This document shows, in pieces, positions 31,459 to 42,310 of a stretch of 64,000 nt of DNA. Position numbers and translations under genes: made by a program. Position 1 is the stretch's first letter. Each line of letters starts with the position of its first letter. The notes under the pieces are model-generated. The model did not search any database. It saw only the letters and a list, made by a program, of their open reading frames with translations, and was not told the DNA's origin. This stretch comes from Symsagittifera roscoffensis (taxonomy: Eukaryota > Xenacoelomorpha > Acoela > Convolutidae): positions 57,872,754 through 57,936,753 of the forward strand of contig NC_087065.1 of assembly GCF_963678635.1 (NCBI RefSeq), in the 5' to 3' direction.

Positions 31459-32127
31459 ATGGCAACTCCACTGCAAATCATTTTAATTAATTCTCTTGAA
31501 AGAGCTATATTATACCAAACTTATACCAGAGATTCTATCGTAGTGGTTCAACAGGAACGGAAAATGCGTCATCGAAAAACAAGTCCTTTCAACGATCTTG
31601 ATCCAGGAAGCAGAGAATTCGATGAATGGGTCACTAAAAACCATATGATGTTACCCAACTATTTGCTAGATCAAATTGGTATCCTCATACAAAACAGGAA
31701 ACAGGTCCACGAGAGTTGCTGTGTGACTGAATCGTATCCTGCGCTGAAGCGCACAGATATTCAAGACCCTACTTGCCTTGATCGTTCACCGAGAAAAATA
31801 CTGTTTAACTACGATTGCCAATCGATCCCCTTTTACGAAAATCAGGAAGGATCCATTAGAAATTTAGCAGAGCGAGAAAGCTACTGAAACATTGAGTCGA
31901 TTGAATCACCAGATTCAACAGAGAAAAAAGATGAAGACCAGCAGACGCCCAAAACCCCAATGAAACCGGATATTTTTTCAATCACTCAACAACAGCAGCA
32001 GCATACTTCTTCTACTTCTTCTTCCGGCAGTCAAAGTCCCACTGCACCAAACTTAGTGGCTGAGACGCCGCCTATCAATGCTTGCTTTGCGCCGAAAAAA
32101 CGCAAACTGCAATTTAGAGATCTCTGA
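31459..32127 (+). pseudogene. Accessory protein X3 with NLS-like end (one stop)
   Basis: It starts ATG 31,459 (MATPLQIILINSLERAILYQ). An in-frame TGA at 31,885-31,887 interrupts it after 142 codons; the frame then continues through an acidic stretch, a Gln run, a Ser/Thr-rich stretch and a basic APKKRKLQF end to TGA at 32,125-32,127, about 222 residues in all. The N-terminal YQTYTR.SI.VV and PFNDL blocks are conserved in Polinton 2 (52,367-52,134, - strand). No domain is recognised. The low-complexity acidic/Gln/Ser region plus a nuclear-localisation-like motif suggests a nuclear regulatory role, as inference. Confidence 0.55.
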
Positions 32128-33761
32128 AAACTCAAAAAAAACTTTGTTTCCACCGAGAGTGCACCAGTTTGGGGGTTTATTATTTAGTTTGATAAGTTTT
32201 TATTATTTTGGCTGAATCTTTGTTTACGTTTTGCTTATGATTTTTTTTCTAATTCAAAGTTTGTTTTGTAATTTTCAATCAATAGAAAGGAAATAAAAAC
32301 AAAAGAAAAAATTAATAGAAAAAAAATCAAAATAACTTTAAAAAGTCGGCATAAAAGTCTAAAAGTATAAACTTTGATAAATTTCTCGTCAAATCCAACT
32401 TAATTATATCAGTTTTTTTTAATGCTCACTTCGAAAAATCAAAAAAAAATAAATTGAATACTCTTCCTAAGATTTTATCTAATGATGTTGAAACAAAAAA
32501 CATAAAAATGTTTTTGTTATGTTTTTTCATAATAGTTTTCAAAATATAAATATTAACACAGAAAAAGATAAAGAGAGAGAGAGAGAGAGAGAACTGACGA
32601 TCCATAAACCCCATTATTATCCCTTTTGGGATATAGCTTTTTCAAAAGAAAGCTATTTATGGATGGGTCCAGCAATTCTGCCGGTTAATCAACCATAGTT
32701 ACTTTTGCTCTTTACACTCTCTGTTTTTGTTTTTTTTCTCTCTCTCTCTCTAATATGTCTACAGACTTTGGAGAGTGTATGAGCCAGTATAAAGCATTAT
32801 ATATAATAAAATTACATGTCTATAACAGATTTCACGTTTAATAATACTCATTTTCAGGTTAAAATGGTTAAAAAATTCAAAATGTTTTTTTTTCTCAATT
32901 TTTCAACATGGGTTACAACCCTGTCCAATAAATCACGACAAATTGATTGGACCAGGTTTCATTGGATTTGGAGACAAAAAAGTTTTTTTGTAATTTTTTT
33001 TTTCACTACAAGAATATGTACTAAAAATGAAACATCTCAAATTTTTGACCCGACATTACAGTGGGGCAAGCGTTTCAGAGGTTCCTAATGAATAGCACTG
33101 CCGGGTAGTTATTGCCTACTGTACCAAACGGCCCTGCATCAATCTTTTGATGAACTATATGTGAAATTTGTCATAGAATACTAATTTATTTGAGAATTGA
33201 ACAAAATTCTCAACTACCCTTTATCATTTTTGTCAGGTATGTTTGACTTGACTTGATTGGTGGGTCTTCCTTACTTGACTTGATTGGTGGGTTACCATTT
33301 TGGTTGAAACAAAAAAAACTTGGCAAAAAAATTCAAATATATTATCAATATTTAGTCAAGTTGACTAAACAGGGAAGTTGATAATAGCAGTGGGTGTTAA
33401 CATTCACACACTTTAGGTAAAAGAAATAACATTCCCGGGTTGATCCCTTCATGGAATTGTCAGCTACTCTAACCACAAGTATTTATGCTGTTTAATACAG
33501 TTAAGTCGTTTACCCAATATCGAATTGACAGTCATTTCATAAAACCATATAAAGCCCCAAAACTAAAACCACTTCAAAGCCACTGTTGATTTTATGCTTC
33601 ACCCACGTAATTGAGTTTAATTAATTGAGTCTTAATCCAAATTTTGTTTTTGAAAAATTTTTTACTTCTCGCTTTTGCTTTGTCAAAATCAGCTTTGGTA
33701 AGACTTGAAAAATTTCTTGAAAGGAATTCTTCTTTCCTGAACACTCAATCTTGAACCAACA
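32128..33761. other. 1.6-kb spacer before PolB
   Basis: No gene is supported. It contains a GA microsatellite at about 32,573-32,592, a CT tract at about 32,737-32,752, and a doubled 'acttgacttgattggtgggt' block at 33,247-33,293. Its last part would be the PolB promoter and leader. Confidence 0.45.
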
Positions 33762-34821
33762 ATGCCTAACTCAAGTGGAAAACAGACACCAGTCATTTGT
33801 TTGACCTGCTCGAAAGTCTTTAGTTCACCAAGGAACTTGAGACGACATGAACAAAATATCCATAAGATATTCGCAGCCCCACCGCCACCAACTAAATGTG
33901 ACGAATGTCGAGAATCCTTCAGCTCGCTGGCAGAAGCTAGGGAGCATGTCGAGCTAGCTCACAACGTCTCAACTGATAGTCTTTGTATCTACTGTCATAC
34001 AATCTTCCTCTCGGTTGAGAAGTTCCGGCAACATATGTCAAAAAACCATCAACTACCCATTTGGACTCCCGGAAATGAGGTGGGAACATCATCTGCTCCA
34101 ACTGAATCTGCGTTTAGAGGAAAGTTAAGACGATACGAGTTGAGCGTTAAGGAGGATGAATTGGATCTGATGAATGTAGTCATGCGAAACAAAGAGGAAA
34201 TTGATGCGTTGATAGACGAAAGAGAGCAGGAAGGACCCTGTAAATTTCAACTGCATGTGGACGTGAGTATGATAAAGTTCTCGAGCGAAACAAACGAAAC
34301 TGGTGACGGGGAGTTACGCCACGAGAAGACAATGTTATATCTGAATTCTAAGATGATCAATGTCTTCTTCAATGGAATCGAGAAAGAGACATATTTGGAA
34401 ATGATTGAGCATATGGTCAATGCCATCAACAGGTTCGCTTCTCACGGTAGCGGTTGGATTGTGGAGCGCATTGAAAAGCTGGCTGTAAGTTTTGCAGCAT
34501 TTTCTCCTATCCGTGCTGGCTCATACATTGACCTTCCCGATTCATTGAAACCGGTGAAACAGAGTTTCACCAACATTAAAACGAGAAACGATCAGAAGTG
34601 CTTTCTATACTGCTTTGTGGCCGCGTAACATGATCGATATTCAGAGACCACAACTGCTCTTTATCCTGCTGCCCAAAGCTACCAACATCGAAACAAACTG
34701 AAAAATTACAAGCTCTCCCAAGAACATGTTGTGAAAATTGAAGGCTGGTACGAGATGCTAATGGGACTATTGATATTGTCCGATTTGAACAACTTAACAA
34801 CTGTCAAGTCAATGTATTCCG
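33762..34821 (+). pseudogene. polB: PolB exon 1: zinc-finger N-terminal region (broken)
   Basis: ATG 33,762 opens a frame with three C2H2 zinc fingers: C13/C16/H29/H34, C46/C49/H62/H67 and C75/C78/H91/H96. A region typical of the Polinton polymerase N-terminus follows (FASHGSGWIVERI, GSYIDLPDSLK, NDQKCFLYCF). A TAA at 34,626-34,628 and a frameshift near 34,745 break the exon before it ends at a GTGAGC donor (34,822). The Polinton 2 copy (about 50,030-49,430, - strand) has the same layout. The fingers could target DNA or partners; they are part of the same polypeptide as the polymerase in the family. Confidence 0.75.
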
Positions 34822-34922
34822 GTGAGCATTGATTTTTTTTTTTGACAAAACATTGGTTTAATCATGTATAACACATTACGTTCATCCAAAAACCCGAGCA
34901 CTCAATTGTTTGTTTTCATTAG
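34822..34922 (+). other. PolB intron 1 (101 bp, phase 2)
   Basis: Donor GTGAGC, T-rich middle, acceptor TTTTCATTAG. Polinton 2 has an intron at the same codon and phase (49,331-49,429: donor GTAAGC, acceptor TTTTGTTCAG). The reading frame of exon 2 fits only when this segment is removed. Confidence 0.75.
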
Positions 34923-37494
34923 GTACAAAGAAGGTGAATTGCTACCTTTGAGAGTGTCCAGCAAATACTCAAGTGATCTATGTGTTGACCTACTACTACT
35001 CAGCAACGGACAGACTCATCACTATGTGCTGATCACTGGTTTGATGAGGGTTGTGGAATATGTGCGTGGAAAACTACACCGAGACCGAAACCAAATTTGC
35101 CGCAAATGCTTCCATACATGTTCATCCATCGATACACTACAAAGGCACCAGGAAATGTGCTACCAAGACGAGGGAGTGGTAATCACTATGCCAAAACCGG
35201 GAAAGGACACTCATCGTTTCAAAAATTTAACTGCCCGCTGGTATGTACCGAGAGTTATTTACTTTGACCTCGAATCGCTACTACTACCCGTATACGGACT
35301 GCAACCCGACCCCGAAAAATCTAGCACCCAAACACTAGAGATTCATCAACCATGCGGTTACGCTCTGGCCGTTGTTGAATTTGGGAAGCGTGAAGTTTTA
35401 AAGTTTGAACTGAAGAGAGGAGAAAATGTTATGAAGGAAATGATCGCCTCGCTCGAATCTTTGGCGAAACAAATATACCTCGAAAAACGAAAGTATTACA
35501 CGTTCACTGGCACACCAAGTTGCACGCGTGAAGAAGCGCACACTTGTTGGATATGTGAAACAGAATTTGCTGACAATGACCAAGTTGTACTTGATCACTG
35601 TCACTATACCAACAAGTTCTTGGGGTGGACGCATAACGAATGCAATATCAATCGAAAAACGGCGAACTATATACCCGTAATAGCGCATATCTTGTCAAAC
35701 TATGATCTGCATTTCATTATAAAAGCGCTCTCAAACAGTAACACCGAAAACACTTACTCAGTGATCCCTTCCACTGAGGAGAAGTATATATCACTCACTA
35801 TGTCGGTCTATATCAAATCATACACCGATAAAAACGGAAAACTCAAAAAAGTGTATGAAAATCTACGTTTCATAGACTCCTATAAATTCATGCTGTCTCC
35901 CCTTTCAAAACTCGTCAAATACTTGTCGGAAGAAAAATTTTTCCTACTGGAAAATTACTTTGAAGAACTTGGTTACTCATCAGAACAGATAGCATTGCTA
36001 AAACAAAAAGGTTTCTACCCGTATTCATACTTTAGTAGTTTCGAAAAGTTTCCAGAAACCCGACTGCCACCTAGAAAAATGTGGAGCAACACTTTACAGG
36101 GAGGGGAAATAAGTGTTTCGAAAAATCAGTACAACCATGCCATTAAAGTTTTCGTCGAAATGAAATGCGCATCACTAGGCGAGTACCATGATGTATACCT
36201 AGCAACGGACGTACTACTACTCGCTTCAGTATTCGAAGCCTTTCGTGAAGTTTGTTACGAAACGTACGGATTAGATTGTGCATGCTACTTCGCGGCTAGT
36301 AACCTCTCGGGCGATGCATTCTTAAAAGTCTGCAATGCAGACCTCGAGTTACTTACTGAAAGGGAGCATTTGAACATGGTTCAAAAAATGATACGGGGAG
36401 GGATGTCATCGATATATGCACGCCGTTTTTTTAAAGCCAACAACAAATACCTCGAAGACTACAATCCTGAAGAGCCCTCTAGCTATCTATTGAATATAGA
36501 CGCTAACAATTTATACGGGGTATTATGAAACACTGTCCCCTTCCCATCAAAGATTTCTCAATAGTTGAGGAAAGTCTCGAATATATTTTGCAAACCGACG
36601 ATAAATCTGAGTGGAGATACATTTTGGAAGTGGATCTCAGTATACCTGAAGAACTTCAAGATTACTTTGCAGACTACCCGCTAGCCCCCTCACGTGAAGT
36701 TATCGGCGCGGATAAACTAAGTAACGAGCAAATACAGATGTTAGGGGAGATTGGGGTCACGTCGCTACCAAAGGTACCAAAACTGGTTCAAACATTAGAT
36801 CCAAAGGAAGGCTACGTTCTGCACTACCTTACATTAAAACTCTATATAGAACTAGGCTTAAGAGTTACCAAATTGATTAAGGTCTTAAAATTTCGTCAAG
36901 GTAGATGGATGGAGCCCTTTGTCGATTTAAACACTCAATTGAGAATGTCAGCGCGCAACAAATTTGAAGAGAACTTTTACAAGCTCATCGTAAATTCAGC
37001 ATTCGGTAAAACTATGGAATCAAAACTAGGACGCAAAAAACTAGAAATTATTAGAAATGAAAGAGAATTGCTTCAAAAAACAGCTTTGAGCACGATGAAA
37101 AGCTTCCAGATAATCGACGAGGAAGTTGCTACTGTTTGTTTTGCTGTAACGAGTATTTTGTGGGACAAACCCATGATAATTGGTGCAAGTATTTTGGATT
37201 TGTCGAAAAGATTCATGTTTTACTTTCATTATCGGCAAATGAAAGCAAGCATGAACCTTGAACTGCTATACAGTGACACAGATTCGTTTATTTATGCGAT
37301 AAAAACCGAAGACGTATACGCAGATCTGCAAAAATTGACCGATAGTTTCGATTTTTCCAACTACCCAAGCAATCACTTCTTATTCAGCAATGTGAATAAG
37401 AAGGTTGTATTGAAATTTAAGGACGAGGCGGCGGGAAAAACCATTGCAGAATTCATCGCGTTGAAACCAAAGCTCTACTCGTTGAAATATGCAG
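34923..37494 (+). pseudogene. polB: PolB exon 2: exonuclease and polymerase domains (one frameshift)
   Basis: This is the protein-primed family B DNA polymerase of Polintons. Exonuclease motif I is VIYFDLESL (Asp codon 35,266). Next is a Cys/His cluster CWICE...LDHCHYTNKF...HNECN (35,545-35,655), like an HNH/zinc insertion, then Exo II SNYDLHF (Asp 35,704) and Exo III TDVLLLASVF (Asp 36,208). Polymerase motif A is DANNLYG (Asp 36,499), motif B is [12 protein letters not shown] (about 36,978-37,013), and motif C is LLYSDTDSF (Asps at 37,275 and 37,281). One base is missing near 36,520-36,525 compared with Polinton 2, so the frame breaks just after motif A. The domain copies both strands from the terminal repeats using a protein primer. 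It ends at a GTTAGT donor. Confidence 0.9.
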
Positions 37495-37998
37495 GTTAGT
37501 ATTGAAAAAAAGCACCTCTCCAAGCCCCCTCTATTTCTTTAGATTAAGGGTTCCCTTCATTGGGGTTTTGGATCTTGTTGGGACCAAATTAATAACTTTT
37601 GTTGATCCCTGTTAATTTAATTAGACATAACTAGCCCTGAAAGGCTCTGATTTTTCATTTAAAAACTTAAAATGAAGAACCATTCATCATTTAAAATGTT
37701 TCAAACAAATACTCACCACAAACGCACTTTTGTAACTTTTGACGTGAACAAATTTAAATTTTTGACATGGAATGATTTTTTGATAATGAAACGATTTGGA
37801 GTTTTTATGATTTGGAATGAACTAAGATATTTAAACTTTTTGGAATTGAAAAAATTGGAATGTTATTAGATATGGAGTCTTCAAAATATTCAAATTTGGG
37901 AACCGTTTTCGTTATTAATACTAGAACTGGGCTTGCGAATTTTTATGGGCTTACAAAGCTAAAATATGTTTATGGGCTAATCTTTGCTCTTCATTTAG
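37495..37998 (+). other. PolB intron 2 (504 bp, phase 1)
   Basis: Donor GTTAGT, acceptor CTTCATTTAG. Polinton 2 carries an intron at the same place and phase (47,168-47,511, donor GTAAGT, acceptor GTTTAG). It contains stop codons in all frames and no recognisable gene. Confidence 0.7.
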
Positions 37999-38520
37999 AT
38001 TCAACTAGCAAGAGGAGTGCAAAAGGAGTAGTACAACACTCCCAGCAGCAACTTACACACCAGAGGTTCAGGGAAACATTACTGAGTGGAAAAACCATTC
38101 GTATATACAACTACTCAATAAAATCGAAAGCCCATACCAACATAACCATAGCGCAGGACCGAATTGCCCTTTCACCCTTCGATAGTAAGCGGTTCTTACT
38201 ATTGACGGGATAGCTACATTGCCCTTTGGACACAGGTCTACAGAAGAAAATGTGTTCTTCGAGGCCATTGCGGAAGAAAGCGAGTGGGCAAACTCACAGT
38301 TGACAAATACCCCGACTTATAGCAACGAAAACAGCGAAAGCTGGCAATCACCGGAATTCCGGGTCCCAGATTGGGGCTTTCTTCAAGAAAGCTATACGGA
38401 CGAAGAGCTTCAAGAAGAAAGCGCAGCTAGCAGTTCAAGAGACCCTCCGCCTATCAATAACCCATTCATTCTTACAGAAGCGTCTGTTCGTTCTAGTCAG
38501 AAAAAAAAGGAGAAAACTTG
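37999..38520 (+). pseudogene. polB: PolB exon 3: C-terminal region (one frameshift)
   Basis: It encodes the end of the polymerase: a basic start (STSKRSAKGVV), then GKTIRIYNYSIKSKAHTN, ALSPFDSKRFLL, PFGH and an acidic tail with VPDWGFLQE, ending in a Lys-rich stretch. The frame shifts by one near 38,205, and the second part reads from about 38,219. Polinton 2 has the matching exon uninterrupted in this part (47,069-46,659, - strand), which supports the join. Confidence 0.75.
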
Positions 38521-38676
38521 ATAAAACTGATCAATAAAATTTTTCACTTGAAAATGTCGGCTAAATTGCCTTGTCACTTGGAATTACGGCTGTACATTTG
38601 TAAATATAAAACATTCAACAAACATTGTCTTAAGTTAAATAGACCGGCGCAAAAGAGACTGGTAATTGCAACTTAC
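38521..38676. other. Spacer after PolB
   Basis: AT-rich 3' flank of PolB with AATAAA at about 38,532. On the - strand it would be the start of the long intron of the possible split gene. No other gene. Confidence 0.4.
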
Positions 38677-38820
38677 CCTTGAAGCAGGAGCGAAGGATTG
38701 CGTATTTAGTTTCCCAAAGTAAGCTAATAGTAAGGCTAAAAGAATCAAAATGGTGCAAGTCGAAAATAAGGGAGACTTAAAAATAAGTTTGAAAATAAAA
38801 TAAGAAAGAGAATTGAACAA
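38677..38820 (-). CDS. Possible first exon: signal-anchor peptide
   Basis: A 48-codon - strand frame from ATG 38,820 has a strong hydrophobic helix (STCTILILLALLLAYFG, residues about 20-36) after a basic, aromatic N-terminus. It ends in phase 0 at a perfect GTAAGT donor (38,676-38,671). The topology suggests a type II membrane or secreted protein. The only downstream acceptor inside the element with good coding sequence and matching phase that I noticed is at 20,282, 18.4 kb away on the same strand. Alternatively it is an unrelated small gene or chance. No homologue was seen in Polinton 2. Confidence 0.35.
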
Positions 38821-38945
38821 TAATTACCAAATTTTTTTAAAAGGGAAATATGAATGGTACTTTATGTAAACTCATATTTATATGAACGAAAAGGATTAGC
38901 TTTTATATAAAAATAAGCGAGAAAACCGCAGCCGGATATACCCAT

Positions 38946-39188
38946 ACTTATTTAGTGGTGGGAAAGTTTGGAAGGGATTAAATTTAACCAACGCGCGAAA
39001 ATAAATACCAAAGTATTTTGTCTGTCGGGTGTCCTAAGAGAGGGGTCTTTTTATTTCGGGCAGGGTACTTTGGGGTCTTTAAAAATGATGGGTCCTTTTG
39101 GACCCTACTTTTGGTAGGACCCCAAAAACCCCTACCGTCGAAAAGACCCCCCCCCCCCTAAGGACACACGGCGGATTACAATACTACT
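38946..39188 (-). repeat. Polinton 1 right terminal inverted repeat
   Basis: Reverse complement of 19,389-19,638, ending CAATACTACT at 39,188. It contains the C run matching the left G run (13 versus 14 bases by my reading) and the 'cgcgcgaaaataaat' block. Directly after it comes the target duplication AGTGTA (39,189-39,194). Confidence 0.95.
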
Positions 39189-39194
39189 AGTGTA

Positions 39195-42100
39195 CACTGT
39201 TTTGTTTGGAAGCAAAGTTTATGACACCGCGCTTGAGGAATTTGGATTATTTAACATGCAACGTCAATGAAAACGTGCAATTTTGTCTTATTATGTTCCG
39301 CGAAATTGAATTTTTGGGATATGGCTAAAAAAAGATCAAAATAATTATCGGTATTTTTGAACAACATTTTTTTGGCACAGCTGTACTTAAGGCCTTGTTG
39401 TACTGCCACCATTTTCTGCTTTAGAATGACCAATCCACAACCCAATCAATCTTACAATGTAAACTTGAAAAAGCTCGCACTGTTATTTCATTGATAGCGA
39501 GACTGCTCGTATCAGGGTGAAGCCCTGAATGTTCCGACTGCCTATTAAGGTTTATGAAGCAGTAATAACATTACAAAATTAAAAATAATAAAACAAAATT
39601 ATTATTTTTTTAATTTGAAATTTTTTAAATAAAAATCATCCCCCCACACGCCATATAAAGTACAAAAGGATAAATTTCGCTAGTTGTAACAAATCAATTA
39701 TGGCATTTAAGCTTCGTTAAACCAATTTGGAACGATTTCTAAGACGGATTAACTCTCCGCTTATAGCGCGAAATATATCGCGCGTTAATTGTCCCAAATT
39801 GGCCAAAATGGCAATCTTTAAACCCCCATAACATAATGTCGTTACGTTATAAACGCGTCAGGATCAACCGTACATATCTCCCAATCAAATTAGGGGGGAA
39901 ATATACAGATTTTTTATAAATTCACTTTTATTATAGCCTAGACTTCTGAAAATTTAACCGTCTTACTATCGAAAATTGAATTAAAACCTCCATTTGTCAA
40001 ATTAAAAGCATACAAAAGCAATCCCGCATAAAATATGAAAAACAAAACAAATTTACTTGCGAGTTGGTATGCGAAGCATATTTTTACTGAATTGACTGTC
40101 AGAAAAAAAACATGCCTGGGGAGGGCATTCTTTAGTAGATCACTCAGGGCGAGATTGTACGGCTGATCCACGCGTCAACATAAAATTTCTCGAATTTTAG
40201 ATCATGATCAGGCATTACTTAATACTTTTAACTCAAACTATCAGATACTAAAAAGATAAAAGTGCGTAATTTACAGAATTGAATTTAAAATTGTTCTAAA
40301 TTGGATTAAGGCATGCTTTTTTGTCAATTTAATACTTTGCTAGTTGCAAATTATATCACTTTGTACTGTACATAGCGTTTGGGCGGATGATTTAAGAAAA
40401 AATTTGAAAGTTTTTTTTTGGAGTTTTTCCAGTTTTTTTTAAATTGCATCAATTATTTTGTTTCAATTTACTCCATAATAAATAAAACGCAGTCGGAACA
40501 TTCAAGATTTTGCCCTGATACAAGTAGTGATTTTGATATTTGAATTTAGTTAGGTCAATTTATCTAAAAGCGCAACCAGTAAAAATATTTCAAACTTTCT
40601 GAATTGAACTTAAAACGTTTGATTAGTTCATTTATTGAGTAAAATTCTCTAAATTGCAAACGGAGTGAAATTTTGTTTTTGCAAAATTTTTTCTAACTAA
40701 GAAAACTATCATTACAAGCTGGATTTCTTGGATCAAATACATTTCAACCGTTAACAGAACGCCTTGTAAGTGGAATATAAAAACATTAGAAGCTAGAATA
40801 AGCTCAAAAAGCCTCGATCAAGAAAAATGAACTGTTCAAACTGAGACGGTCATTCCAAAGTAAAAAATACTTTTTTGGATTCAATTCAATCAACATTTCA
40901 TTTGTTTTTGAGAAGCAACTGCTCGTCGTTGAAATGCTATTTAATTTTTCTTAAGTGTAAATTTGAAAAGCAAAATGAAGCTAGCTTGTTAAAATACGTT
41001 TTTGTTACAATTTTTTACCGAAAATTTTTAACTTGTGTCCATACTTATTCCAGTATTTCATATTTAAAATTTTAAGGTAACTAGAAATGGGTGCAAACCA
41101 TTTTAGTTACGCCATAGTTTCTTCTATTCCTTTTTTTTTGAGAAGAACCACTATAGTTAAAAACAACAATGTGGCTCGTATTCAATTAAAACCCAAACGT
41201 TACTTTTATTTTATAAGTGTTTCAAAGTTTTTTTAGCTTACTTAAAAGTAAGAAAAAAAGGAAATGTTCTTTGTTTTTTGTCCTAGCTCAGCTAAACGAG
41301 CATTCCTGAGTGAAAATCAAAAAATCTCCAATGCAAAATTTTACGGATAAGGTATCACAAAATCATAAAAAGCGGCATAAATTTATGAGAAATCTTTTGG
41401 TTGCCACCCACAAACTTGTTGTCTTGTTGTATTTAAAATTGATTTCTGAACCCATATTGTCTACTATCATATGCGTAATATTGAAGTTTTGACGAAATGA
41501 TCTCCTAACAAAAAAACAGTAAAAAGCTTTTAGAAAAATTTAAAAATAGCCTTGTAGTGTTTGGTCTTGACACTCTTTCTTCGGAGCAACCCGCTTGCCG
41601 TACACATAATTGAAAACAATTTGAGTTCTGGGAAGTTCTCCGTCACTGGAATGGAATACAAATATTGCGTAAAATCTTTAAAAAAATTGACAAAAAAATT
41701 AGTTTCAGCATTTAATTGTTTCATTGAACCTAATAAATTATAGCGGAAAAAAGTTCAAAAACTAGAGCGCATCATTCTACCACGTGTAGTAATGTATCGT
41801 GTACCGATTTTTAAGGAGGATCCCGGACCCTCACAAAAAGCAAAATCCTTGGAAGTTAGTCTATAAACTTTTGAAGTACCCTCATCTTATGATTTTGTAA
41901 ATATACTAAAATTCCAGTCACCCAGCAGAAAACCAAACATAGCGTGTAACTAAGGAAAGTACAAGTTTTTCACTGAAAAATCTAGTACAAGTTTTTCACG
42001 GAAAATAAAAAGATGTGTCTAAAAATCTAATCCTTTCGTTCGGCTAACAGTTTTGACAAAATAGTTTGGCGTTTGTGCTCTAATTGGATTTATGTTTATA

Positions 42101-42310
42101 AATTCTTCTATATTTGCATGGGCAGATATAGGTCTTTTTCACGAGCACAAACATTTTAAAAAAATTAGGACAATTTTTTTTCTTGTTGTTGACCAAAATA
42201 AGTTCTTTAGCTCTCAAGAAAAACAAAAAACACTGAACTATTCGCCCAAAAAATGCTGTTTCGCGGACATTCTAGAAGACTCCTGTTTTGACAAAAGCAC
42301 AAATTCGCCG
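39195..42310 (+). repeat. Host tandem repeat, copy A (right part)
   Basis: It continues the repeat unit interrupted at 19,388. Matches to copy B include 'gaagcaaagtttatga', 'acatgcaacgtca', 'cgccttgtaagtggaatata' and 'gtagtgtttggtcttg'. It contains no gene I can support; open frames are short and shared decay is seen. Related segments recur at 62,690-63,110 and 63,590-63,910. It includes the terminal-repeat-like relic at 41,786-41,905. Confidence 0.8.
41786..41905 (+). repeat. Solo Polinton terminal-repeat relic (copy A)
   Basis: It reads 'gtagtaatgtatcgtgtacc', then 'aggagg', 'ggaccctca' and 'gattttgtaaat', in the same order as the left terminal repeat of Polinton 2 (46,074 on: agtagtactgtatcgtgtcc ... 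attttgtaaatg). No Polinton genes are attached. The same relic is in copy B of the host repeat. Confidence 0.6.

Larger units (their letters stand above)
19389..39188 (+). mobile_element. Complete Polinton/Maverick element (Polinton 1)
   Basis: This is a 19,800-bp element. It starts AGTAGTATTG and ends CAATACTACT, the 5'-AG/CT-3' termini known for Polintons. Inverted terminal repeats of about 245 bp (19,389-19,638 and 38,946-39,188) bound it. The 6-bp target duplication AGTGTA is perfect at 19,383-19,388 and 39,189-39,194. Its content matches the family core set: protein-primed DNA polymerase B, retroviral-type integrase, FtsK/HerA-type ATPase, adenain-like protease, and major and minor capsid proteins. 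Several genes are broken by single stops or frameshifts, so this copy is probably not autonomous now. The high terminal-repeat similarity and intact target duplication indicate a fairly recent insertion. Confidence 0.97.

Noticed and set aside
34864-34922. PolB exon 2 starting at the ATG at 34,864
   Set aside because: The segment lies in intron 1, supported by matching splice sites and phase in Polinton 2. The open frame there is accidental.
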